DNA of 20,980 nt from DASQUK01 sp046723645 (GTDB taxonomy: Bacteria > Actinomycetota > Acidimicrobiia > Acidimicrobiales > VFJN01): NCBI GenBank assembly GCA_046723645.1, contig JBKOUY010000112.1, forward strand, positions 1-20,980. Direction: 5' to 3'. The notes under the pieces are model-generated. The model was not told where the DNA came from, searched no databases, and saw only the letters and a list, made by a program, of their open reading frames with translations. Shown one piece after another: positions 1-7,529 of the stretch. How positions within the stretch are numbered: position 1 is the first letter of the stretch; every line of letters begins with the position of its first letter. The position numbers were made by a program, and so were the translations under genes.

Positions 1-1408
1 GGGCCGACACCATGGCGGGCACCACACCACCGAGCGCCGCTACGACGACGACGAGCAACAAGTAGAGCAACAGGATCGTCGGAAGCCCCACGTCGTCGCG
101 CATGGGCACGAGGACGGCAGTCAGGGCGGGAATTCCGGCTACCGCAGTGAGCCATGCAAGCAGCCGGCGACGCGGCGACAGCGTCACGCGCCGGCGCACG
201 CGGGGCATGGCCCTGTCCTCCTCGCCGTCGCCCGCTTCCTGCGATATGACGTGAACGTCGATGGGACCCGACAGGCGCACCACCCGGTTGATCACCGAGC
301 CCCGCGTCAGCTCGGCCAAGCGTGACCGCCTGCTGGCCCCCAGCACGAGCTGAGTGGCGTTCTCGGCCCGGGCGAACTCCACCAGCGCGGCGGCGATGTC
401 GTTGCCGGCGGTCTCGTGGTAGGTGCCGCCCATCTCCTCGAGCAGCTGACGCTGGTGGTCGATGGTGTCGCCCTGACCCACGAGGCCGTCGTCGGACCGG
501 ACGTGCACTCCCAGCAGTTCGCCATGCGCCCGCTGTGCGATACGTGCGGCCCGCCGCACCAGCGCGTCGGTGCTCGGGGCGCCGGTGATGGCCACGACCA
601 CGCGCTCCCTGGTCTCCCAGGGCTCGGTGATGCCGTGGCGCTCCCGGTACTCCTCGAGGGCGTCGTCGACCCGGTCGGCCACCCACAGGAGGGCCAGCTC
701 CCGCAGGGCCGCCAGGTTGCCGGGCCGGAAGTAGTTGGCCAGCGCCGCATCTATCTTCTCGGGGGCGTAGACGTTGCCGTGGGCCATCCGGCGGCGCAGC
801 GCCTCGGGCGTCATGTCCACGAGCTCGATCTGGTCGGCGGCACGGACGATCTGGTCGGGCACGGTCTCTCGCTGCTTCACGCCGGTGATGCGCTCGACCA
901 CGTCGTTGATCGACTCGAGGTGCTGGATGTTGACCGTGGAGATCACGTCGATGCCGACGTCGAGCAGCTCGTCGATGTCCTCCCACCGCTTGGCGTGCTT
1001 CGACCCGGGCACGTTGGTGTGCGCCAGCTCGTCCACCAGAGCCACGGCGGGTCGCCGGGCCAGGACGGCGTCGAGGTCCATCTCCTCTAGGGCCGCGCCG
1101 CGGTAGGTGAGGATCCTGCGCGGCACGACCTCGAGGTCGCCGATCTGCTCTGCGGTGTGGGCGCGTGCGTGGGTCTCGACGTAGCCGACGACCACGTCGG
1201 TGCCGCGCTCCTTGCGGCGACGCCCCTCGTTGAGCATCGCGAATGTCTTGCCCACGCCCGCCGCCGCGCCGAGGTAGACGCGCAGCGTCCCCCGCCGGTG
1301 GGGCAGAGCAGGTACGGCCGGTGCCGCGCTCTCAGACGATGCCGATTGCGTGCTCACGGTGATCAATGGTGCCGCATTCGCCTGGAGATCCCCCTGGTGA
1401 GCGACCAT
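1..1408 (-). CDS. kdpD: KdpD, osmosensitive K+ channel histidine kinase, N-terminal half (runs off left edge)
   Basis: This is the sensor kinase of the KdpDE two-component system, which senses K+ limitation and turns on kdpFABC through KdpE. About 469 codons are visible. The KdpD-family domain comes first, with a Walker A-like GAAAGVGKT (K54 when counted from ATG 1408) and the family signature VDELAHTNVPGSKHAKR. A universal-stress-protein-like domain follows at about residues 257-386, and then the first two membrane helices of the DUF4118 four-helix domain, cut by the edge. The GAF, HisKA and HATPase parts lie outside the window, as presumably does kdpE. The start is uncertain. ATG 1408 lies 3 nt after the upstream gene's stop and suggests translational coupling. 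GTG 1357, in the same frame, would give an N-terminus 17 residues shorter. Neither has a good ribosome binding site. Identity is confident. Confidence 0.93.
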   Translation of the reverse strand, partial: MVAHQGDLQANAAPLITVSTQSASSESAAPAVPALPHRRGTLRVYLGAAAGVGKTFAMLNEGRRRKERGTDVVVGYVETHARAHTAEQIGDLEVVPRRILTYRGAALEEMDLDAVLARRPAVALVDELAHTNVPGSKHAKRWEDIDELLDVGIDVISTVNIQHLESINDVVERITGVKQRETVPDQIVRAADQIELVDMTPEALRRRMAHGNVYAPEKIDAALANYFRPGNLAALRELALLWVADRVDDALEEYRERHGITEPWETRERVVVAITGAPSTDALVRRAARIAQRAHGELLGVHVRSDDGLVGQGDTIDHQRQLLEEMGGTYHETAGNDIAAALVEFARAENATQLVLGASRRSRLAELTRGSVINRVVRLSGPIDVHVISQEAGDGEEDRAMPRVRRRVTLSPRRRLLAWLTAVAGIPALTAVLVPMRDDVGLPTILLLYLLLVVVVAALGGVVPAMVSA

Positions 1409-1411
1409 GGC

Positions 1412-2146
1412 TCAAGGCCGCCGGTAGCGGAGCAGCGCCATGCCGAGCTGGTCGGCGACGGCGACGGCGGCGTGCTTGACATCGACGGGAGCCCCGAGCC
1501 CGAACGACTCCGTCGGAAAAACCAGCAGGAAGTGACCGAGATCCTGTCCGTGGGCCCGCACAGGCAGGGCGACGGCGGCGCGTGGCGCGTCGCGGTCCAT
1601 GTCGCTCGGCACGCGGATTGCGTCGTGCGTGAAGACCGGCAGCGTCTCGGGCGGCGGCTCGGGAACGTACCGGCACACCTTGAGGTGGAGCAGCTCGGTG
1701 AGCTCGTCGGCGCTCTGCTCGATGAGGCGTCCGGGCCGCTCGCCGCCGGCGGCCAGCTCGGCTCGACGGTGGATTCGTTCCAGGTCGCGCCGCCGGGCAA
1801 TGGCCGCCGCCTCGCTGCGACGCGCGCGCTCGACCAGCTCCCCGGCGATCAAGCCGATGAGCGCGAGCAGCAAGGTGGTCTCGATGTCGTCGCTTCGCTC
1901 CATGGTGAAGGATCCGTAGGGGACGGTCAGGAAGAAGTCATAGGACAGGGCGGCGGACAGCGCGCCGACCACCCCCGCGACCCGGCCGCCCGCGACCGCC
2001 ACGCCCAATACCGCCACGACGAGGACCAGGGCGAGGTTGGTGTTGAGCACGTGGGCGCGCAACGGGACCAGGGCGACCGCGACCAGGACCGGGGCGACCA
2101 GCGCGACCCCGACCCGGACGTGCCACCACCGACGGCCGTCGTGCAC
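1412..2146 (-). CDS. Kinase-less DUF4118 (KdpD-type) membrane sensor protein with GAF-like tail
   Basis: The product has 244 aa and starts at GTG. Residues about 10-105 contain the KdpD-type four-helix membrane domain (DUF4118), including the SYDFFLTVPYGSFT stretch typical of that domain. A charged helix follows (ELVERARRSEAAAIARRRDLERIHRR), then a GAF-like region of about 100 residues ending at the stop. There is no HisKA or HATPase domain. It lies directly upstream of kdpD on the same strand, so it is probably co-transcribed with it, and kdpD has its own DUF4118. I infer a role in K+ or turgor sensing alongside KdpD, for example as a heteromeric input subunit or a decoy. The alternative is a relic of a duplicated kinase. 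The 6 nt between a TATAAC box and the GTG suggest a leaderless mRNA. Confidence 0.8.
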   Translation of the reverse strand: MHDGRRWWHVRVGVALVAPVLVAVALVPLRAHVLNTNLALVLVVAVLGVAVAGGRVAGVVGALSAALSYDFFLTVPYGSFTMERSDDIETTLLLALIGLIAGELVERARRSEAAAIARRRDLERIHRRAELAAGGERPGRLIEQSADELTELLHLKVCRYVPEPPPETLPVFTHDAIRVPSDMDRDAPRAAVALPVRAHGQDLGHFLLVFPTESFGLGAPVDVKHAAVAVADQLGMALLRYRRP

Positions 2147-2152
2147 GTCGTC

Positions 2153-2181
2153 GTTATATGGCGGGCCGAGTCGTTAGCGCC
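2153..2181 (-). promoter_or_regulatory. Putative leaderless promoter of the DUF4118-kdpD transcript
   Basis: On the minus strand a TATAAC -10-like box (2158 to 2153) lies 6 nt before the GTG start at 2146, so transcription would begin at or next to the start codon. The -35 position is occupied by a copy of the GCGCTAA element (plus strand TTAGCGC, 2174-2180) and not by a standard TTGACA. That is what one would expect of an activator-dependent promoter. This is a prediction from pattern only. Confidence 0.4.
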
Positions 2182-2219
2182 CCGCTCCAGCCCGGTTGTC
2201 GGAACACCTTCACCGCTTC

Positions 2220-2260
2220 TTAGCGCGCAACGCGAACTTCTGAACGGCGCGTTAACGCGC
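2220..2260. promoter_or_regulatory. Candidate operator: TTAGCGCG plus 14-bp palindrome between kdpD and permease transcripts
   Basis: The 172-nt gap between the divergent genes holds TTAGCGCG at 2220-2227 and a perfect 14-bp palindrome, GCGCGTTAACGCGC, at 2247-2260. Both elements recur, in the same order and orientation, ahead of the kdpFABC operon (TTAGCGCG 9573-9580 and CGCGTTAAC 9612-9620). A TTGACG box at 2264-2269 could serve the rightward permease gene, but I see no matching -10. The natural candidate regulator is KdpE, by inference. Confidence 0.45.
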
Positions 2261-2318
2261 ACTTTGACGACGTCGGGGAAGGCTCGCGCGTCGCCAACCG
2301 GGAGATCGTGCAGCCTCG

Positions 2319-4694
2319 ATGTCCGCCCTTGCCACCCGTCCCCCCGATGCGCCCGCCGGCGACGGCTCGCCGGCGCCCGTGCCACTCGAACCCGGGATCG
2401 AGCTCCCACCCGACGGCCTCGGCTACCGCGTCAAGCGCCGGCTGCTCGGACCCCCGCTCCACAACGAGCAGCTCGAGGAGGAGCGCCTCGGCAAGCCGAC
2501 CGCCCTGGCCGTCTTCGCCTCCGACAACCTTTCGTCCTCCGCGTATGCCACCGAGGAGATCCTGCGGGTCCTGGTCCCGGCGATCGGGATCGCGGCGTTC
2601 TCGCTCGTCGTCCCCATCACCCTGGCGATGCTGGCGGTGCTGGCGGTGCTCATCCTGTCGTACCGCCAGACCATCAAGGCATACCCGACCGCCGGTGGCG
2701 CCTACATGGTGACCCGCGACAACTTCGGGATCCTGCCCGCTCAGGTCGCCGGGGTGGCCCTGCTCACCGACTACGTGCTGACCGTCGCCGTCTCCGTGGC
2801 CGCCGGCGTGGCGGCGATGGTCTCCGCCTTCCCGGCGCTCACGCCCTACGCCGTGCCCCTGTCGGTCGGCTGCATCGGCCTGATCGCCTACGGCAACCTG
2901 CGCGGGGTCAAGGAGTCGGGCCGGCTGTTCGCGGCGCCGACCTACTTCTTCATCGTCAACATGGTGCTGCTCCTCGGCCTGGGGCTCGGTCGCATGCTGT
3001 TCGGCGACCTGCCACTAGCCGAGCACGGCCAAGAGGGCCTGCTCGGCTTCGGCGGCCATGGCGGCGGGCTGCTCCTGGGTGCATCGCTGTTCGTCGTCCT
3101 GCACGCCTTCGCCTCCGGCGGCGCCGCCGTCACGGGGGTGGAGGCGATCTCCAACGGCGTGCCCGCCTTCCGCCAACCGGCCTGGCGTAACGCCCGCACG
3201 ACGCTCGTGATCATGGGCAGCCTGCTCGGCGCGATGTTCCTCGGCCTGTCGATCCTCGGCGCCACCATGAAGGTCGCACCGTTCGCCGAGGGCACACCGA
3301 CGGTCATCTCCCAGATCGGGGAGCTCGTCTACGGCCACAGCCCGTTGGGCCAGGCGCTCTACTACGCACTGCAGGCCGGCACGATGCTCATCCTCGTCCT
3401 GGCGGCCAACACCAGCTTCGCCGACTTCCCCCGCCTCGCCAGCTTCCACGCCGGCGACAACTTCATGCCCCGTCAGCTCACCAAGCGCGGCCACCGTCTG
3501 GTGTTCTCCAACGGCATCTTCTTCCTCGCCGGGTTCGCCATCCTGCTCGTCATCATCACAGGGGCCAAGGTCGACCGGCTCATCCCGCTCTACGCCATCG
3601 GCGTCTTCACGTCGTTCACGCTCTCCCAGGCAGGCATGGCCCGGCACCACCTGCGCGAGCGGGAGCCTGGGTGGCGAAGCGGCCTCGTGATCAACGGCGT
3701 CGGCGCCGTGATGACGCTGATCGTCGACATCGTGATCGCGATCACCAAGTTCACGCACGGCGCCTGGGTCGTTGTGGTGCTCGTCCCGATGATGGTGGTG
3801 TTCCTGGTACGCCTGTCCCGGCAGTACGAGACCGAGGCGGAGCAGCTCGAGCACAACGTCCCCGAGGCCATCGCCGCCCCCATCCTCCGGCGCCACGTGG
3901 TGCTCGTGTTCGTCGACCGCCTCGACCTGGCGGTCGCCCGGGCCATCCAGTACGCCCGCACCCTGGTGCCCGACGAGCTGCGCGCCGTGCACTTCGCACT
4001 CGACCGGCAACGGGCCAACGAGCTGGCCGACGGATGGGCACGTCACGGCATGACGCGCATCGCCCTCGACATCGCGGATTGCCCCGACCGGCGGCTGCCC
4101 CGTGCCGCCGTCGATCTCGTCGCCCGCGACCTCGCCGACGGCGAGACCGAGGTCAGCGTCCTGCTGCCCGACCGCAAGTACCGCGGCTTCTGGCGCCGCA
4201 TACTCCACGATCAGACCGCCGACGGCATCGAGCGGGCCGTGTCCCGCTTGCCCCATGCCAACGTCACCACCGTCCCGTTCCACTTCGCCTCCCGGGCGGG
4301 CGCCCGGGGCACCGGTGAGGCCGTCGAGCCCATGGCGGCCGCCATCGTGACCGGACGGTCGGCTGACGGATCGGGGTCGGGAACGCCCGGCGGCGCGGCA
4401 CGAGCCCCGGTCCCGCTGGACGGCACCGTGGCGATCGCCTCGGTCACGTGGCGCCAGCGGGTCCGGATCGAGGGGCGGGTGCGGACCGTTCGCGTCCAGC
4501 CCCTCGCGGGGACGTCGACGCTGGAATGCGTCCTCCAGGACGACAGCGGCGCCATGTCGCTGGTGTTCCTCGGCCGCACCAAGGTCCCCGGGATCGAGGT
4601 CGGCAGCCGGGTGCGCGCCGAGGGCGTCGCCGGGCAGCATCGCGGTCGCCTCGCCATCCTCAACCCCGTCTACCAGCTGCTCACGACGGGCTGA
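2319..4694 (+). CDS. KimA-like APC/KUP-fold potassium permease with C-terminal OB-fold domain
   Basis: The product has 791 aa. Residues about 65-515 form a 12-helix APC-superfamily core with family hallmarks: NLSSSAYATEEIL near the first helix, AYPTAGGAYMV, and LLTDYVLTVAVSVAAGV. These resemble B. subtilis KimA (YdaO), a high-affinity K+ importer, and the related actinobacterial permeases. Residues about 526-658 form a cytoplasmic universal-stress-protein-like domain, as in KimA. A glycine/alanine-rich linker follows, then an extra module at about 708-788 (VTWRQRVRIEGRV to RGRLAILNPVYQLL) that reads as an OB-fold and is absent from typical KimA proteins of about 600-660 aa. Purine-rich GGGAGA lies upstream of the ATG. 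The gene converges on kdpC and overlaps it by 14 bp. Placement inside a kdp locus supports K+ over amino acids as the substrate, but substrate is inferred. Confidence 0.85.
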   Translation: MSALATRPPDAPAGDGSPAPVPLEPGIELPPDGLGYRVKRRLLGPPLHNEQLEEERLGKPTALAVFASDNLSSSAYATEEILRVLVPAIGIAAFSLVVPITLAMLAVLAVLILSYRQTIKAYPTAGGAYMVTRDNFGILPAQVAGVALLTDYVLTVAVSVAAGVAAMVSAFPALTPYAVPLSVGCIGLIAYGNLRGVKESGRLFAAPTYFFIVNMVLLLGLGLGRMLFGDLPLAEHGQEGLLGFGGHGGGLLLGASLFVVLHAFASGGAAVTGVEAISNGVPAFRQPAWRNARTTLVIMGSLLGAMFLGLSILGATMKVAPFAEGTPTVISQIGELVYGHSPLGQALYYALQAGTMLILVLAANTSFADFPRLASFHAGDNFMPRQLTKRGHRLVFSNGIFFLAGFAILLVIITGAKVDRLIPLYAIGVFTSFTLSQAGMARHHLREREPGWRSGLVINGVGAVMTLIVDIVIAITKFTHGAWVVVVLVPMMVVFLVRLSRQYETEAEQLEHNVPEAIAAPILRRHVVLVFVDRLDLAVARAIQYARTLVPDELRAVHFALDRQRANELADGWARHGMTRIALDIADCPDRRLPRAAVDLVARDLADGETEVSVLLPDRKYRGFWRRILHDQTADGIERAVSRLPHANVTTVPFHFASRAGARGTGEAVEPMAAAIVTGRSADGSGSGTPGGAARAPVPLDGTVAIASVTWRQRVRIEGRVRTVRVQPLAGTSTLECVLQDDSGAMSLVFLGRTKVPGIEVGSRVRAEGVAGQHRGRLAILNPVYQLLTTG

Positions 4695-5340
4695 CCTCGT
4701 CGAGCGCGAGGTTGAGCTCGAGGACGTTGACCCCCTTCTCTCCCAGGAAGCCGAGCGAGCGGCCCGACGTGTGGTCGTCGACGAGGGCGAGCACGTCGTC
4801 GACGGACATGCCACGCGCGTCGGCCACGCGGGGAGCCTGCAGCTGGGCGTTGGTGATCGAGATGCTGGGGTCGACGCCCGAGCCCGATGCGGTGACGGCG
4901 TCGACCGGGACCAGCGCGTCGGCGTCGAGCCCGTTCTCGTCGCGGTACGCCTCGATCCGCTCCTGCACCGTGGCGAGGAGGTCCTCGTTGGTCGGCCCCA
5001 GATTGGAGGGGCCGGATGCGGCGGTCGAGATGTCGTCGGCCGACGCCAGCATCGTCTCGCCGGTCGGGTTGCCCTCGTCGTCCAACGCGTCGATCTCCGA
5101 GCCGGAGGCCCCGCCGCCGGCCGCCGATGGCCGGCCGTGGAAGTACTCCTCGCTCGTGAACGTCTGGCCCAGGAGCTTCGACCCGACCACCTCGCCGGCG
5201 GCGTTCTTGACGAGCGAGCCGTCGGCCTTGTCGTCGAAGAGGACCTGCGAGACCCCGGTGATCACCAGCGGGTAGGCGAGCCCGAGCAGCACGGTGAACA
5301 CCAGGATCGCCCGCAGTGCGGCGAGTACTTGAGCACGCAT
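4681..5340 (-). CDS. kdpC: KdpC, potassium-transporting ATPase subunit C
   Basis: This is the single-span subunit of the KdpFABC K+-importing P-type ATPase; it contacts KdpA and KdpB and raises ATP affinity. The product has 219 aa, slightly longer than the usual 190-200. One N-terminal helix (LRAILVFTVLLGLAYPLVITGVSQVLF) carries the family pattern. The soluble domain shows GQTFTSEEYFHGRPSA, VPVDAVTASGSGVDPSIS and the ending FLGEKGVNVLELNLALD, all typical of KdpC. The ATG lies 2 nt after the kdpB stop, with GGGAG in the kdpB end as ribosome binding site. Its last 14 bp overlap the end of the convergent permease gene, so no intergenic terminator separates them. Confidence 0.96.
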   Translation of the reverse strand: MRAQVLAALRAILVFTVLLGLAYPLVITGVSQVLFDDKADGSLVKNAAGEVVGSKLLGQTFTSEEYFHGRPSAAGGGASGSEIDALDDEGNPTGETMLASADDISTAASGPSNLGPTNEDLLATVQERIEAYRDENGLDADALVPVDAVTASGSGVDPSISITNAQLQAPRVADARGMSVDDVLALVDDHTSGRSLGFLGEKGVNVLELNLALDEVSPS

Positions 5341-5342
5341 GA

Positions 5343-7521
5343 CTAACTCACTCCCATCGCCGTGATGAGGATGTCGATGAGCTTGATGCCGACGAACGGC
5401 GCGATGAGGCCGCCGACGCCGTAGAGGAGGAGGTTGCGGCGCAGCACGGCGGCCGCGCCCATGGCCCGGAACTTCACGCCCCGCAGGGCGAGCGGGATCA
5501 ACGCGACGATGATCAGGGCGTTGAAGATGACGGCCGACAGGATCGCCGAGCGAGGCGACTGCAGGTCCATCACGTTGAGCGAGTCCAGTTGCGGGAACAC
5601 GCTCACGAACATCGCCGGGATGATGGCGAAGTACTTGGCCACGTCGTTCGCGATCGAGAACGTGGTCAGCGAGCCCCGGGTGATCAGCAGCTGCTTGCCG
5701 ATCTCGACGACCTCGATGAGCTTCGTCGGGTTGGAGTCGAGGTCGACCATGTTGCCGGCTTCCTTGGCGGCCTGCGTGCCGGTGTTCATGGCCACGCCCA
5801 CGTCGGCCTGCGCCAGCGCGGGCGCGTCGTTGGTGCCGTCACCCGTCATGGCGACCAGCCGCCCGCCCCCCTGCTCGCTGCGGATCAGCGCCATCTTGTC
5901 CTCGGGCTTCGCCTCGGCCAGGAAGTCATCGACGCCGGCCTCGGTGGCGATGGCCCCGGGCGGTGAGCGGGTTGTCGCCGGTGATCATCACCGTGCGGAT
6001 GCCCATGGCCCGCAGCTGGTCGAAGCGCTGGCGCATGCCCTCCTTGACGATGTCCTTGAGGTGGACCACGCCCAGTACGTCCACCTCGGCCACGTTCGCG
6101 TCGGCATCGGCGGGAGCCTCGGCGCCGCGGAGGTCGTCGTCGGCCTCGCGCACACCGTCCATCCGGGCCTCGGCCACCACCAGCGGGGTGCCGCCCGCGG
6201 TGGCCACGCCCTCGACCAGCGGGGCGAGGTCGTCGGGCGCCTTTCCGCCCTGCTGGAGCACCCAGGTGCGCACGGCATCCGCAGCGCCCTTGCGCACGGC
6301 CGTGCCGTCGATGTCGAGGCCGCTCATGCGGGTCTGCGCGGTGAACGGCACGAGTGTGGCGCGCGCGACGTCACGCTCGCGGACGTTGAACCGTTGCTTC
6401 GCGAGCACGACGATCGACCGGCCCTCGGGCGTCTCGTCCGCCAGGCTGGCGAGCTGCGCCGCTGCGGCCAGCCGCTCCTCTGACACACCCGCCAGCGGCA
6501 GGAACTCGGCCGCCTGCCGGTTGCCGAGCGTGATCGTGCCGGTCTTGTCCAGCAGCAGCGTGGAGCAGTCCCCGGCGGCTTCGACCGCCCGGCCCGACAT
6601 TGCCAGCACGTTGTGCTGCACCAGCCGGTCCATGCCGGCGATGCCGATGGCGGACAGCAGCGCGCCGATGGTGGTCGGGATGAGGCAGACGAGCAGGGCG
6701 ATCAGCACGATCACCGTCTGCTCGGCGCCCGAGTAGATGGCGAAGGGCTGCAGCGTCACGGTCGCCAGCAGGAAGATGATCGTGAGGCCGGCCAACAGGA
6801 TGTTGAGGGCGATCTCGTTGGGCGTCTTCTGCCGGCTCGCGCCCTCGACCAGCGCGATCATCCGGTCGAGGAAGGTCTCGCCGGGGCGGGCGGTGATGCG
6901 CACGACGATCTGGTCGGACAGCACCCTGGTGCCGCCGGTGACCGCCGAGCGGTCGCCGCCCGACTCGCGGATGACCGGCGCCGACTCGCCGGTGATGGCC
7001 GACTCGTCGACCGAGGCGATGCCGGCGATGATCTCGCCGTCCGACGGGATCATTTCCCCGGCGTTGACCACCACCACGTCGTCGACGTCGAGCTGCGAGG
7101 ACGGCACCGGCTCGAGCGACCCGTCTGTCAGCCGCCGGTTGGCGATGGTCTCGGACCGGGCCTTGCGCAGCGTGTCGGCCTGCGCCTTGCCCCGGCCCTC
7201 GGCCACAGCCTCCGCGAAGTGGGCGAACAGCACCGTGAACCACAGCCACGCCGCCACCAGGCCAGCGAAGACGTTCTCCTTCGCGGTGGCGTCGCCGACG
7301 TCACGGAAGAACAGGATCGTGGTGACGATGCTGCCGACCCAGACCACGAACATCACCGGGTTGCGCACCGCCAACCGCGGCGTGAGCTTGCCGAAGCTGT
7401 CACGCACCGCCTGCTTCATGATCGTGGGATCGAACAGCGAGGCGGTGGCCTTCGCCCCGATGCGAGGCGCGCCGTCCCGTTGCGGGCGAGGAGGTTCGGA
7501 GGTGATCGTTGATTCGGTCAT
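5343..7521 (-). CDS. kdpB: KdpB, potassium-transporting P-type ATPase subunit B, interrupted by a +1 frameshift
   Basis: This is the ATP-hydrolysing subunit of KdpFABC. Visible P-type motifs are SAITGESAPVIRE (actuator loop), DKTGTIT with phospho-acceptor D325, MITGDNPLTA, and MTGDGTNDAPALAQADVGVAMN. The start ATG 7521 has GAGGAA overlapping the kdpA stop. Reading from 7521, the frame runs to a stop at 5926 just after DNPLTA. Homology continues in another frame (AIATEAGVDDFLAEAKPEDKMALIRSE) to the true end at 5343. Removing one G from the minus-strand GGGG run at 5957-5954 restores DNPLTARAIATEAGVDDF and a 725-aa protein. As given, the gene codes for a truncated product of about 531 aa lacking the GDGTNDAP hinge and the last helices. 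Both halves look well conserved, so a sequencing error or very recent mutation is more likely than old decay. Confidence 0.93.
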
Positions 7522-7529
7522 CGGATTCC

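Noticed and set aside
1157..3190. Long plus-strand frame of 677 codons covering the kdpD to permease region
   Set aside because: Its sequence is low-complexity, arginine- and glycine-rich, and antisense to kdpD and its neighbour; it is a GC-rich shadow.
5926..5970. Programmed ribosomal frameshift in kdpB
   Set aside because: No kdpB is known to use one, the site lacks a classic slippery heptamer, and a one-base homopolymer change explains it more simply.
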